Origin: JAVBMU01 sp031552185
Lineage (GTDB): Bacteria; Actinomycetota; Actinomycetes; Actinomycetales; Cellulomonadaceae
Assembly: GCA_031552185.1 (NCBI GenBank)
Contig: JAVBMU010000104.1
Location: forward strand, 1-37,947
DNA length: 37,947 bases
Direction: 5' to 3'
Shown here: one piece after another, positions 30,655-37,889 of the stretch
How the letters are laid out: each line of letters starts with the position of its first letter
Numbering within the stretch: the stretch's first letter is position 1
Program-made: the position numbers and the translations under genes
The notes under the pieces: model-generated
What the model saw: the letters and a program-made list of their open reading frames with translations, nothing else
Databases searched by the model: none
Told to the model about the DNA's origin: nothing

Positions 30655-31163
30655 GGCGACCCGGCCGTCGCCAACGCCCGTTCCTCAGCGGGGATCCGGA
30701 ACCGGGTCAGCAACACCGCGTTCGCCACCGTGAACGCCGCCGCCGTCCACCAGCCGCCGTGCACCAGCGGCAGCGCGAACCCCTCCACCACCACCGCCAG
30801 GTAGTTCGGGTGGCGCAGCACCCGGTACGGCCCCCGGCGCACCAGCGGCAGCCCCGGCACCACGATCACCCGGGTGTTCCACTGCGGCCCGAGTGTCGCC
30901 ACACACCACCACCGCAGGCCCTGCGATGCGGCCACCAGCACCAGCATCGACACCGCGAGCCACGGCGGCGCGCTGTGCACCCGGGCCTCCAGGAGGCAGG
31001 CCACAAGCAACCCGGTGTGCAACGCGACCATGGCCGGGAAATGCCCCTGCCCGGTCTCCACCCCGCCCCGGGCGAGCGCAATCCGCCGGTTGCGGGCGGA
31101 GATCACCAGTTCGGCGAGTCGTTCCACCGCCGTCGCCACGATCAGCGCGTCATACCAGGTCAC
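30651..31163 (-). CDS. Isoprenylcysteine carboxyl methyltransferase (ICMT) family protein
   Basis: A 170-aa membrane methyltransferase. It has about four hydrophobic segments, starting YDALIVATAVERLAELVI, and the C-terminal SAM-binding region RRGPYRVLRHPNYLAVVVEG, with the family RHPNY motif. In the Streptomyces srs locus, a protein of this family O-methylates the alkylresorcinol made by the adjacent type III PKS; the same role is inferred here. GTG 31163 overlaps the PKS stop and its own stop overlaps the next GTG, so all three are tightly coupled. Length is normal for the bacterial family. Confidence 0.88.
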   Translation of the reverse strand: MTWYDALIVATAVERLAELVISARNRRIALARGGVETGQGHFPAMVALHTGLLVACLLEARVHSAPPWLAVSMLVLVAASQGLRWWCVATLGPQWNTRVIVVPGLPLVRRGPYRVLRHPNYLAVVVEGFALPLVHGGWWTAAAFTVANAVLLTRFRIPAEERALATAGSP

Positions 31164-32323
31164 GACGCGGACACCGGGCGCTCGGCACCCTCCACACCGT
31201 CGGCAATCTCGCCAACCGCCGCGCCCTCGCCACCCGCAACCCCTGCCGACCGCCCCGCCTCGCCCAACCGAAGCAGAACCAGTTCGGCGCTTACCCCCGG
31301 TCCGAAGGCCATCAGCAGGGCCGGGTCACCCGGCGCGTAGTCGCCGGCCCGCAACGTACGAGCCAAAATGTGCAGCACGGACGACGAGGACAAATTTCCC
31401 TCCTCCGCCAGGCTCTGCCGGGCGAACCGCACGTCCGCCTCCGCCAGATCAAGCGCATCCCGGACGGCATCGATCACCCGCGGCCCGCCCGCATGCACCA
31501 CCCAGACCGGCACCTGCTCGATCGTCAGGTCATGCTCGGCCAGCAGTGCCTTCGCCTCGCCGAGCAGATGCGCCCGAATCAGATTCGGCAGCCCCGGGGA
31601 GAGGATGACCCGCAGCCCGCCGTCCCCGACGTGCCACCCGAGCTCACCCACCGTGCCGGGAAACAGCCGGGACCGGGTCGCCACAATCTCGGCCGACGCC
31701 GATTCGGCCGCCGCATGCTGGTCCCCGACCAGCACCACGGCGCTCGCGCCGTCGCCGAACAAACCGGAGGAAACGAGATTCGCAATGGTGTCATCGCCGT
31801 GCTGCACCGTCAGCGAACACAACTCCACCGAGACCAGCAGCGCGACCGCCCGCGGGTGTCCGGTCAAGTAGTCGTCCACCCGAGCGAGACCGGCCGCGCC
31901 CCCCGCACAGCCGAACCCGAACAGCGGCAGCCGCCGCACATCGCCGCGCAGCCCGAGCCGCCCCACCAAAATCGCGTCCAGCGACGGCACCGCCACCCCC
32001 GTGACGGTCGTGACCAGGATCAGATCGACGTCGGCGGCCGTCAGCCCCGCCTCCGCCAGCGCCCGCACGCACGCCCGCTCGGCCAGGTCCGCACCCACCC
32101 GAATGAACGCATCATTGGCCGTCCCGAAGGATGTCAACCCCTCGTACTCCGACAACGGCAACGCGAGATGGCGACGTTCGACGCCGGTGCGCGCATGCAG
32201 CCGGCGCAGCGCAAGCCGACGCGCCGGGACGCGCGTCAGCAACGGGCACAAGGCCTCGGTAATTTCCCGCTGCGAATACGTATGGCCGGGAAGTTCCGGC
32301 CGAACGGCAAGGAGTCGCGCCAT
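31160..32323 (-). CDS. Type III polyketide synthase (alkylresorcinol synthase-like)
   Basis: A 387-aa chalcone/stilbene synthase-fold enzyme. The catalytic triad is visible: Cys139 in GFGCAGGAAGLAR, His277 in VVHAGGPRVIDAV and Asn310 in EEGNLSSSSVLH. The C-terminal loop LLMAFGPGVSAELVLLR is the family GFGPG-like motif. It condenses an acyl-CoA starter with malonyl-CoA units to a resorcinol or pyrone. ATG 32323 gives the usual N-terminus MARLLAVRPELPGHTYSQ; it follows CACGAT (32330-32335, minus strand) by 6 nt and is probably leaderless. The last 25 residues are a low-complexity Gly/Ala tail. It is first in the operon with the methyltransferase and flavoprotein, and divergent from UbiA. Confidence 0.94.
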   Translation of the reverse strand: MARLLAVRPELPGHTYSQREITEALCPLLTRVPARRLALRRLHARTGVERRHLALPLSEYEGLTSFGTANDAFIRVGADLAERACVRALAEAGLTAADVDLILVTTVTGVAVPSLDAILVGRLGLRGDVRRLPLFGFGCAGGAAGLARVDDYLTGHPRAVALLVSVELCSLTVQHGDDTIANLVSSGLFGDGASAVVLVGDQHAAAESASAEIVATRSRLFPGTVGELGWHVGDGGLRVILSPGLPNLIRAHLLGEAKALLAEHDLTIEQVPVWVVHAGGPRVIDAVRDALDLAEADVRFARQSLAEEGNLSSSSVLHILARTLRAGDYAPGDPALLMAFGPGVSAELVLLRLGEAGRSAGVAGGEGAAVGEIADGVEGAERPVSAS

Positions 32324-32429
32324 CCGCGCATCGTGACACGGTGCCCCTGAGCACGCGCGTGATCTGCCCCGCAACCAGCACCGGAACCCCGACGGCCCGG
32401 CACCGCTCGTGGGCGCACCAGGCCGCGCC

Positions 32430-32435
32430 TAGCGT
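32430..32435 (+). promoter_or_regulatory. -10 hexamer of leaderless ubiA-like mRNA
   Basis: TAGCGT is followed by 6 nt (GCCGCC) and the ATG at 32442. The 118-bp gap to the divergent PKS start therefore holds two back-to-back promoters. Confidence 0.5.
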
Positions 32436-32441
32436 GCCGCC

Positions 32442-33350
32442 ATGGTGACGCACCGAACGGGCTCCCACGAGCTCCACCCGGACCCACCCGGCCCCGGATC
32501 CCGCCCGCCCGCCCGGCGCGCCCGGGCCGACGCCCGGTCCCTACGGACCCTCGCCGCGCTCGCGGCCGCCGCCCACCCCGGGCCGTGCATCGTCGTCACC
32601 GGACTCGCCGCCGGACTCGCCGTCGCCGCCGGCGCGGGCGCTCCCACCACGGCGCTGATCGCCGCCGCCGTGCTGACCGGCCAACTGTCGGTGGGATGGT
32701 CCAATGACTGGCTCGACGCCGAGCGGGACCGGCGGGTCGGACGCGCGACCAAGCCCGTGGTGACCGGACGCGTCGACGCCGCGACCCTGCGCCGGGCGGC
32801 ACTCGCGGCGCTCGCGGTGTGCATCCCGGCGTCGCTCGGCACCGGGCTCGGCCCGGGCGCGGTCCACCTCGCCGCGGTGGGCGGGGCGTGGGCCTACAAC
32901 GTCCGGCTGAAGGCGACGGTGTGGTCCTGGCTGCCGTTCGCCTTCTCCTTCGGCCTGCTCCCGGTCTTCGTCCAACTCGCGGCCGGGGCCGCCGTCGCGC
33001 CGTGGTCGGCGCTCGCCGCCGCGCTGCTGGGCAGCGGCGCGCACGTCGCCAACACCCTCCCGGATTTCGACGACGACGCCGCGACCGGCATCGCGGGCCT
33101 GCCGCACCGGCTCGGCCGCCGGCGCAGCGCCGTCCTGGCGCCGACGCTGCTGGCCGCCGCGTGCGTGATCCTCGTGATCGCGCCGGCCGGGCCGCCCGCC
33201 GCGCCCGTGGCGCTGCTCGCGTTCGGCGCCATCGGGCTCGCGGTCGCCGCGGGCGTGGCCGGCGTGACCCGGCCCACCAGCCGGGCGCCCTTCGCGCTCA
33301 GCATGGCGGTCGCCCTGTTGTGCTGCGCGGGCCTGCTGATCAGCGCCTGA
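32442..33350 (+). CDS. UbiA family prenyltransferase of the PKS cluster
   Basis: A 302-aa membrane prenyltransferase. The first aspartate-rich motif is NDWLDAERDR (about 87-96) and the second is DFDDDAATG (about 208-216), separated by helices such as AALAALAVCIPASLGTGLG. About eight hydrophobic segments are present. UbiA enzymes attach isoprenyl chains to aromatic rings; here the resorcinol from the type III PKS is the natural acceptor. The start ATG 32442 follows TAGCGT by 6 nt. An N-terminal Pro/Arg-rich stretch of about 30 residues is cytoplasmic. It is divergent from the PKS operon, sharing a short intergenic region. Confidence 0.92.
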   Translation: MVTHRTGSHELHPDPPGPGSRPPARRARADARSLRTLAALAAAAHPGPCIVVTGLAAGLAVAAGAGAPTTALIAAAVLTGQLSVGWSNDWLDAERDRRVGRATKPVVTGRVDAATLRRAALAALAVCIPASLGTGLGPGAVHLAAVGGAWAYNVRLKATVWSWLPFAFSFGLLPVFVQLAAGAAVAPWSALAAALLGSGAHVANTLPDFDDDAATGIAGLPHRLGRRRSAVLAPTLLAAACVILVIAPAGPPAAPVALLAFGAIGLAVAAGVAGVTRPTSRAPFALSMAVALLCCAGLLISA

Positions 33351-33394
33351 TGGTCGGGCGCGGCGTAGCACCGTGCGGTGCGGGATCAATCCTC

Positions 33395-33400
33395 TAGGAT
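33395..33400 (+). promoter_or_regulatory. -10 hexamer of leaderless sua5/yciO-like mRNA
   Basis: TAGGAT lies 8 nt before ATG 33409, and no Shine-Dalgarno sequence is present. Confidence 0.5.
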
Positions 33401-33408
33401 TGCGGGCC

Positions 33409-34035
33409 ATGGCCCGGTACTTCGATATTCACCCGGACAATCCGCAGCCGCGGGCGATCGGCCAGATTGTGGCGATGCTGGCCGAGGATGCCTTGATCGT
33501 CTATCCGACGGATTCCGGGTACGCGCTCGGCTGCCGGATGGGCGCCCACGACGGCACCGAACGCATCCGACGGATCCGCCGGCTCAACGACAAGCACCAC
33601 TACACGCTCGTCTGCTCGAACTTCGCCCAGCTCGGCCAGTTCGTCCGGATCGACAACTCCGCGTTCCGGGCGATCAGCCGGGCCACGCCCGGCCCGTACA
33701 CCTTCATCCTGCCGGCGACGGCGGAGGTGCCCCGGCGCCTGGCCCACCCGCGCAAGCGAACCGTCGGGGTGCGGATCCCGGACGACGCCGTCACCCAGGC
33801 GATCCTGCGCGAGCACGGCGAGCCGCTGCTGTCCTCCTCGCTCCTGCTGCCGGACCTGGACGAGCCGCCGACGGACGGTTGGCAGGTCAAGGAGCTCCTG
33901 GATCACGCCGTGGACGCGGTGGTCGACGCGGGGGACCGGGGCGCCGAGCCGACGACGGTGGTGGACTACTCCTCGGGCGAGCCGGAGATCGCGCGCCTGG
34001 GTGCCGGCGATCCGGAATTGTTCATCGTGACCTGA
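33409..34035 (+). CDS. Sua5/YciO/YrdC family protein (threonylcarbamoyl-AMP synthase-like)
   Basis: A 208-aa YrdC-fold protein. Motifs are LIVYPTDSGYALGCRMG, RRLNDKHHYTLVCSNFAQL, TPGPYTFILPAT, RTVGVRIPDD and the late LLSSSLLLP. The KRTVGVRIPD signature and the length without a C-terminal Sua5 domain match YciO. YrdC/Sua5 proteins make threonylcarbamoyl-adenylate for tRNA t6A; the role of YciO is less sure. The start ATG 33409 is supported by the nearby -10. Its 3' end overlaps the convergent lipase-maturation-factor gene by 14 nt. Confidence 0.9.
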   Translation: MARYFDIHPDNPQPRAIGQIVAMLAEDALIVYPTDSGYALGCRMGAHDGTERIRRIRRLNDKHHYTLVCSNFAQLGQFVRIDNSAFRAISRATPGPYTFILPATAEVPRRLAHPRKRTVGVRIPDDAVTQAILREHGEPLLSSSLLLPDLDEPPTDGWQVKELLDHAVDAVVDAGDRGAEPTTVVDYSSGEPEIARLGAGDPELFIVT

Positions 34036-35500
34036 GTCCGATCGGCCCCACCAGGACGCCCACCTCGTCCCGCAGCCACCACACGCCCTCGGCCCGACGT
34101 CGGTCCCGCGGCGCAAACCGGTACCGGAAGACCCGGGCGCGGACCCAGCGCGGCCGCTCACCGGCGAAGGGGTCGGCGCGCAGCAACGCCAGCGTCGCCG
34201 GGTCGGCGTCGAGCAATTTGGTGCAGAACGCCTCGAACCATCCGGAGCCGGCTTGGCCGAGGGCCAGGAACCACATCGCCCAGTCCAGCCGCAGGTGGTA
34301 GGGCGCGACCTGCGGGGGCCGCCGCGTGGGCGGCCCGGGCTTGCCGCGGAACGGGTACTCGACCCAATCGCTCGCCGCCGGATGCTCGGCGAGGGTGCCC
34401 TCGACCACCACCTCATACCGCCGCCGGGACACCGTCCCGAAGGCCCCGTACGCATTCACGAGCCGGAACGGCTCAAAGGAGGTGTTCATCACCTGCCCGC
34501 GGGAGAACAGGTTGCGCATCGGGCGATAGCTGAGCCCGAGCAGGAGCAGCGTGACCGCACCGACCACGCCCACCTCGATCGCCGCCGACGCCCCCACCGG
34601 CGGGGCCGGTTGCCCGACGGCGTCGGGCAGGGCGCGCCACAGGCTCGCCCACACATCGTCGCCCACCGCGGCGAGCCCCAGCATGATCGCCAGCCAATTC
34701 AGCCAGGCAAAATTCCCCGTGAGTACCAGCCACGCCTGGGTCAGCACCACGAGCCCGCCCGCCACCGAGGCCACTGGCTGCGGCGCGAACAGTCCGAAGG
34801 GAACCACCACCTGTGCGATGTGATTGCCGACCACCTCCGCCCGGTGCCACCAGGGCGGCAACTGATGGGCGAAGGCGCTCAACGGGCCCGGCAGGGGCTG
34901 GGTCTCGTGGTGATAATTCAGGGCGGTCAGGTCCCGCCAGGCGGAGTCGCCGCGGAGTTTGATGAGCCCGGCGCCGAATTCCAGCCGGAACAACAGCCAC
35001 CGGGCGCCGAGGATGATCGGCAGCGGGGCGGGGACGTCGTCGGAACCCAGAAAGGCGACCAGAAAGCCCAACTCGCACAGCAGCGACTCCCAGCCGAAGG
35101 CATAGAAGGTCTGCCCGACGTTCACCACCGACAGGTACCCCGCCCACAGGATCAGGAAAACGAGCATCGGCAGCCACCACGGGCCGGACTGCGGCAGCCC
35201 GGCCACCACCGCGAGCGCCAGTGCGAGGCCGAGCAGGCAGACACCCGTGAGTAGTCGATCGCTGTAGCGCAGCCGGAACAGGCTCGGGCCGCGGCGCCAG
35301 GTGGTCCGGGCGACGTACGCCGGCACGGGCGCCAGCCCGCGCTCGCCGAGCAGCGGCCGGAACTGGCGCCACGCCGCCCAGAACGCGATCGCGAAAACCG
35401 CGGCCGTGCCGCGCTGCAAAATGGCGCGCCCGACGTCCGCGTCGGTGGCCCAGAACCAGTCGGCCCCCGGCGTACCCGGCACCCACCCCGCGCCGCCCAC
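34022..35500 (-). CDS. Lipase maturation factor (LMF1) family membrane protein
   Basis: A 492-aa polytopic protein of the LMF1/DUF1222 family. The recognisable core is NVGQTFYAFGWESLLCELGF, RWLLFRLEFGAGLIKLRGD, WRDLTALNYHHETQPLPGPL with the His-rich NYHHETQP, NFAWLNWLAI, and late YPFRGKPG with APYHLRLDWAMWFLALG. Animal LMF1 helps lipases fold in the ER; bacterial members are common in actinobacteria with unknown function. No lipase gene is adjacent. The GTG at 35500 is the first good start; the true start may lie a few codons later. It is divergent from the uridylyltransferase gene. Confidence 0.9.
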   Translation of the reverse strand: MGGAGWVPGTPGADWFWATDADVGRAILQRGTAAVFAIAFWAAWRQFRPLLGERGLAPVPAYVARTTWRRGPSLFRLRYSDRLLTGVCLLGLALALAVVAGLPQSGPWWLPMLVFLILWAGYLSVVNVGQTFYAFGWESLLCELGFLVAFLGSDDVPAPLPIILGARWLLFRLEFGAGLIKLRGDSAWRDLTALNYHHETQPLPGPLSAFAHQLPPWWHRAEVVGNHIAQVVVPFGLFAPQPVASVAGGLVVLTQAWLVLTGNFAWLNWLAIMLGLAAVGDDVWASLWRALPDAVGQPAPPVGASAAIEVGVVGAVTLLLLGLSYRPMRNLFSRGQVMNTSFEPFRLVNAYGAFGTVSRRRYEVVVEGTLAEHPAASDWVEYPFRGKPGPPTRRPPQVAPYHLRLDWAMWFLALGQAGSGWFEAFCTKLLDADPATLALLRADPFAGERPRWVRARVFRYRFAPRDRRRAEGVWWLRDEVGVLVGPIGLRSR

Positions 35501-35531
35501 TCGAACTACCGTAGAGCGAACCGGAACGCCC

Positions 35532-35537
35532 TACCAT
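35532..35537 (+). promoter_or_regulatory. -10 hexamer of leaderless uridylyltransferase mRNA
   Basis: TACCAT lies 7 nt before ATG 35545, which supports that start over GTG 35539 (only 1 nt away). Confidence 0.5.
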
Positions 35538-35544
35538 CGTGGGC

Positions 35545-36975
35545 ATGAGCAGCCACGGCCTTGACCAGTCCCGACGTCGCATGCAGGCGGCCGGCGTCGA
35601 CCCTACGGCGATCGGTGTGTTCGAGCGCTTCTACCGGATGCTCGAGCAGGGGGCGACCGGTCTGATTGCCGAGCGGGACATCCAGCCGCTGACCGACGTC
35701 GAACGCCGGGCGGACCTCAACGTGCCGGCCGACGTCGTCGCGGCCGCCTTCGCCGGGACCGCGCTGATCAAGCTCAACGGCGGCCTGGGCACCTCCATGG
35801 GGATGGACCGGGCGAAGTCGCTGCTGACCGTGCGCGAGGACGCGGGCGCTCGGGCGGGCGGGCGGGCCGGCGAGGACGGCCCGCTCAGCTTCCTCGACGT
35901 CATCGTCGGCCAGGTGCGAGCCGCCCGGGCCCGCACCGGCGCCCGGCTGCCGCTGCTGTTCATGAACAGCTTCCGCACCCGCCAGGACACCCTGGCCGCC
36001 CTCGCGCGGTACCCCGACCTCGCCGTCGAGGGCCTGCCCGTGGACTTCCTGCAACACCGCGAGCCAAAGCTGGACACGCAGACGCTGGAGCCCGTCGACT
36101 GGCCCGCCGACCCCGCCCTCGAGTGGTGCCCGCCCGGCCACGGGGACCTCTACCCGGCGCTGTACGCGACCGGCATCCTCGCCGTGCTGCGCGCCGCCGG
36201 CTTCCGCTACGCATCCGTCACCAACGCGGACAATCTCGGCGCCGCGCCCGACCCGGCGATGGCCGGCTGGTTTGCGGCGTCGGGCGCGCCGTACGCCGCC
36301 GAGGTCTGCCGGCGCACCCCGGCCGACGTGAAGGGCGGCTACCTCGTGGTCCGCAAGTCCGACGGCCGACTCGTCCTGCGGGAAACCGCGCAGACCCCGC
36401 CGCAGGACGCCGCGGCGTCGGACGACATCACGCGCCACCGCTACTTCCACTGCAACAACCTCTGGTTCAACCTGGACGCGCTCGCGGCCGAACTCGAACG
36501 GACCGACGGCGTGATCGAGTTGCCCTTGATCCGCAACGCCAAGACGGTGGATCCGACCGATTCCGACTCGACCCCCGTGATCCAGATCGAGTCCGCCATG
36601 GGCGGGGCGATCGAGGTGTTCGACGGCGCGCGGGCGATCGAGGTCGACCGCTCCCGGTTCCTGCCCGTCAAGACCACCAACGACTTGCTCGTGCTGCGGT
36701 CCGACGTGTACCGGCTGGATGAGGACTTCCGGCTGGTCGCCGACGTCGAGGCCCCGCTCGTCGACCTCGATCCCCGGTTCTACAAGACAGTCGCGGATTT
36801 CGACGCCCGGATCCCGGCCGCACCCTCGTTGCGCGACGCCGAGTCCCTCACCGTGCGGGGGGACTGGACCTTCGGCGCGGGCGTGGCGGCGCGGGGGGCG
36901 GCCGAAGTCGGCCCGGACGGCGCCCCGGGCCGGGTGGCGGACGGGACCGAGATCCGGGGCCCGGCGCGCGGCTAG
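35545..36975 (+). CDS. UTP-hexose-1-phosphate uridylyltransferase, UDPGP (eukaryote-like) family
   Basis: A 476-aa UDPGP-type enzyme. The nucleotide-binding motif is IKLNGGLGTSMGMDRAKSLL (about 75-94). LLFMNSFRTRQDT, PPGHGDLYPALYATGIL, ASVTNADNLGA, KGGYLVVRK and RFLPVKTTNDLLVLRSDVY are all family hallmarks. It makes UDP-glucose from UTP and glucose 1-phosphate, and relatives in bifidobacteria also accept galactose 1-phosphate in the GNB/LNB route. A link to the GH112 locus 23 kb away is therefore possible but unproven. The stop TAG is inside the -10 (TAGGCT) of the next gene. Confidence 0.9.
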   Translation: MSSHGLDQSRRRMQAAGVDPTAIGVFERFYRMLEQGATGLIAERDIQPLTDVERRADLNVPADVVAAAFAGTALIKLNGGLGTSMGMDRAKSLLTVREDAGARAGGRAGEDGPLSFLDVIVGQVRAARARTGARLPLLFMNSFRTRQDTLAALARYPDLAVEGLPVDFLQHREPKLDTQTLEPVDWPADPALEWCPPGHGDLYPALYATGILAVLRAAGFRYASVTNADNLGAAPDPAMAGWFAASGAPYAAEVCRRTPADVKGGYLVVRKSDGRLVLRETAQTPPQDAAASDDITRHRYFHCNNLWFNLDALAAELERTDGVIELPLIRNAKTVDPTDSDSTPVIQIESAMGGAIEVFDGARAIEVDRSRFLPVKTTNDLLVLRSDVYRLDEDFRLVADVEAPLVDLDPRFYKTVADFDARIPAAPSLRDAESLTVRGDWTFGAGVAARGAAEVGPDGAPGRVADGTEIRGPARG

Positions 36976-36978
36976 GCT
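36973..36978 (+). promoter_or_regulatory. -10 hexamer of leaderless yigZ-like mRNA
   Basis: TAGGCT begins at the uridylyltransferase stop codon and is followed by CGGCCG and GTG 36985, the same arrangement as tetR. Confidence 0.5.
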
Positions 36979-36984
36979 CGGCCG

Positions 36985-37671
36985 GTGGCTCGGGCCGGGC
37001 GTGCAGCCGAGGCGGCCGCCCCCGGGGGGCGGCCGCTCCCGTCGACCGTCGCGGCGCCGGTCGAGGTCGAACTGGTGGAGCGCAAGTCGCGCTTCCTCGC
37101 GCTGATCGCCCCGGCGGCCGACGTGGCCGCGGCGGACGCCGTGATTGCGGCGCGGCGCCGGGAGCACTGGAACGCGCGGCACCATTGCACGGCGTTGATC
37201 GTCGGCGTCCGCGCCGAGCAGCAGCGGTCCTCCGACGACGGCGAGCCCGCGGGCACGGCGGGCGTCCCCATGCTGGAGGTGCTGCGCCGGCGCGAGGTGA
37301 CCGACGTCGTCGCCGTCGTCACCAGGTATTTCGGGGGAGTGCTGCTGGGTGCGGGCGGCCTGGTCCGGGCCTACTCGAGCGCGGTGGCCGCCGGGCTGGA
37401 CGCCGCCCGGATCGTGCGGCGGGCGGAACTGGTCGAGGTCGCCGTCCATGTGCCGCACGCCGACGCGGGCCGTCTGCACGGTGTCCTCGTCGAGTGGGCC
37501 CGCGCGCACGACGCGGTGCTCGGCGCCGTCGACTACGCCGCGGACGCCCGGTTCGCGCTGCTGGTGCCGCCGGCCGAACTCGACCGGCTCGACGGCGACC
37601 TCGCCGCCGCCACCGGCGGCGCCCTGCGCGCCGAACGGGGCGGACCGGTCATCGCCGACCTGCCGGGCTGA
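36985..37671 (+). CDS. YigZ/IMPACT (UPF0029) family protein
   Basis: A 228-aa protein. The UPF0029 fold holds ERKSRFLALIAPAADV, RHHCTALIVG, SSDDGEPAGTAGVPMLEVL and VTRYFGGVLLGAGGLVRAYS, all conserved in YigZ/IMPACT. A second ferredoxin-like domain (about 145-225, starting VEVAVHVPHADAG) is the DUF1949 part. IMPACT relatives in eukaryotes oppose Gcn2 signalling; bacterial YigZ function is unclear. GTG 36985 follows TAGGCT by 6 nt; the first 20 residues are Ala/Gly/Pro-rich. The stop codon lies inside a 28-bp direct repeat. Confidence 0.9.
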   Translation: MARAGRAAEAAAPGGRPLPSTVAAPVEVELVERKSRFLALIAPAADVAAADAVIAARRREHWNARHHCTALIVGVRAEQQRSSDDGEPAGTAGVPMLEVLRRREVTDVVAVVTRYFGGVLLGAGGLVRAYSSAVAAGLDAARIVRRAELVEVAVHVPHADAGRLHGVLVEWARAHDAVLGAVDYAADARFALLVPPAELDRLDGDLAAATGGALRAERGGPVIADLPG

Positions 37672-37729
37672 GCCGGTGGGGCGAGCCGGCCGAGCGAGCC
37701 GGCCGGGCTGAGCCGGTGGGGCGAGCCGG
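37662..37729 (+). repeat. 28-bp direct repeat with 40-bp period across the yigZ stop
   Basis: GCCGGGCTGAGCCGGTGGGG plus CGAGCCGG occurs at 37662-37689 and again at 37702-37729. The first copy contains the TGA stop. It looks like a recent tandem duplication in the 3' region. Confidence 0.85.
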
Positions 37730-37754
37730 TCGGCCCGGGTGCCCCGCCTCCGCG

Positions 37755-37780
37755 CGAAGTAGAGCTACACATCTACCTCG
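37755..37780. repeat. Palindrome with GTAGA/TCTAC arms
   Basis: CGAAGTAGA (37755-37763) pairs with TCTACCTCG (37772-37780) with one mismatch and an 8-nt loop. The right arm matches the end of the right arms at 24787-24865, so this is a shortened relative of that repeat. Confidence 0.6.
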
Positions 37781-37794
37781 GTGTCGCCCAATGA

Positions 37795-37822
37795 GGAATC
37801 GCTCAGCTAGACGAGTGATTCC
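37795..37822. terminator. Hairpin downstream of yigZ
   Basis: GGAATCGCTC (37795-37804) and GAGTGATTCC (37813-37822) form a 10-bp stem with one G-T type mismatch and an 8-nt loop, in an AT-richer patch after yigZ. It is a reasonable terminator. Confidence 0.5.
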
Positions 37823-37889
37823 GAATTGTGGGGTCGGGTGGTTCGCGGGTGGCCCCGGCCGGCGCGCGCGCCGAGAGAGCCGGCGAGGC

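Noticed and set aside
35506..37509. A 667-codon minus-strand frame over the uridylyltransferase and yigZ genes.
   Set aside because: It is a shadow of two recognised plus-strand genes.
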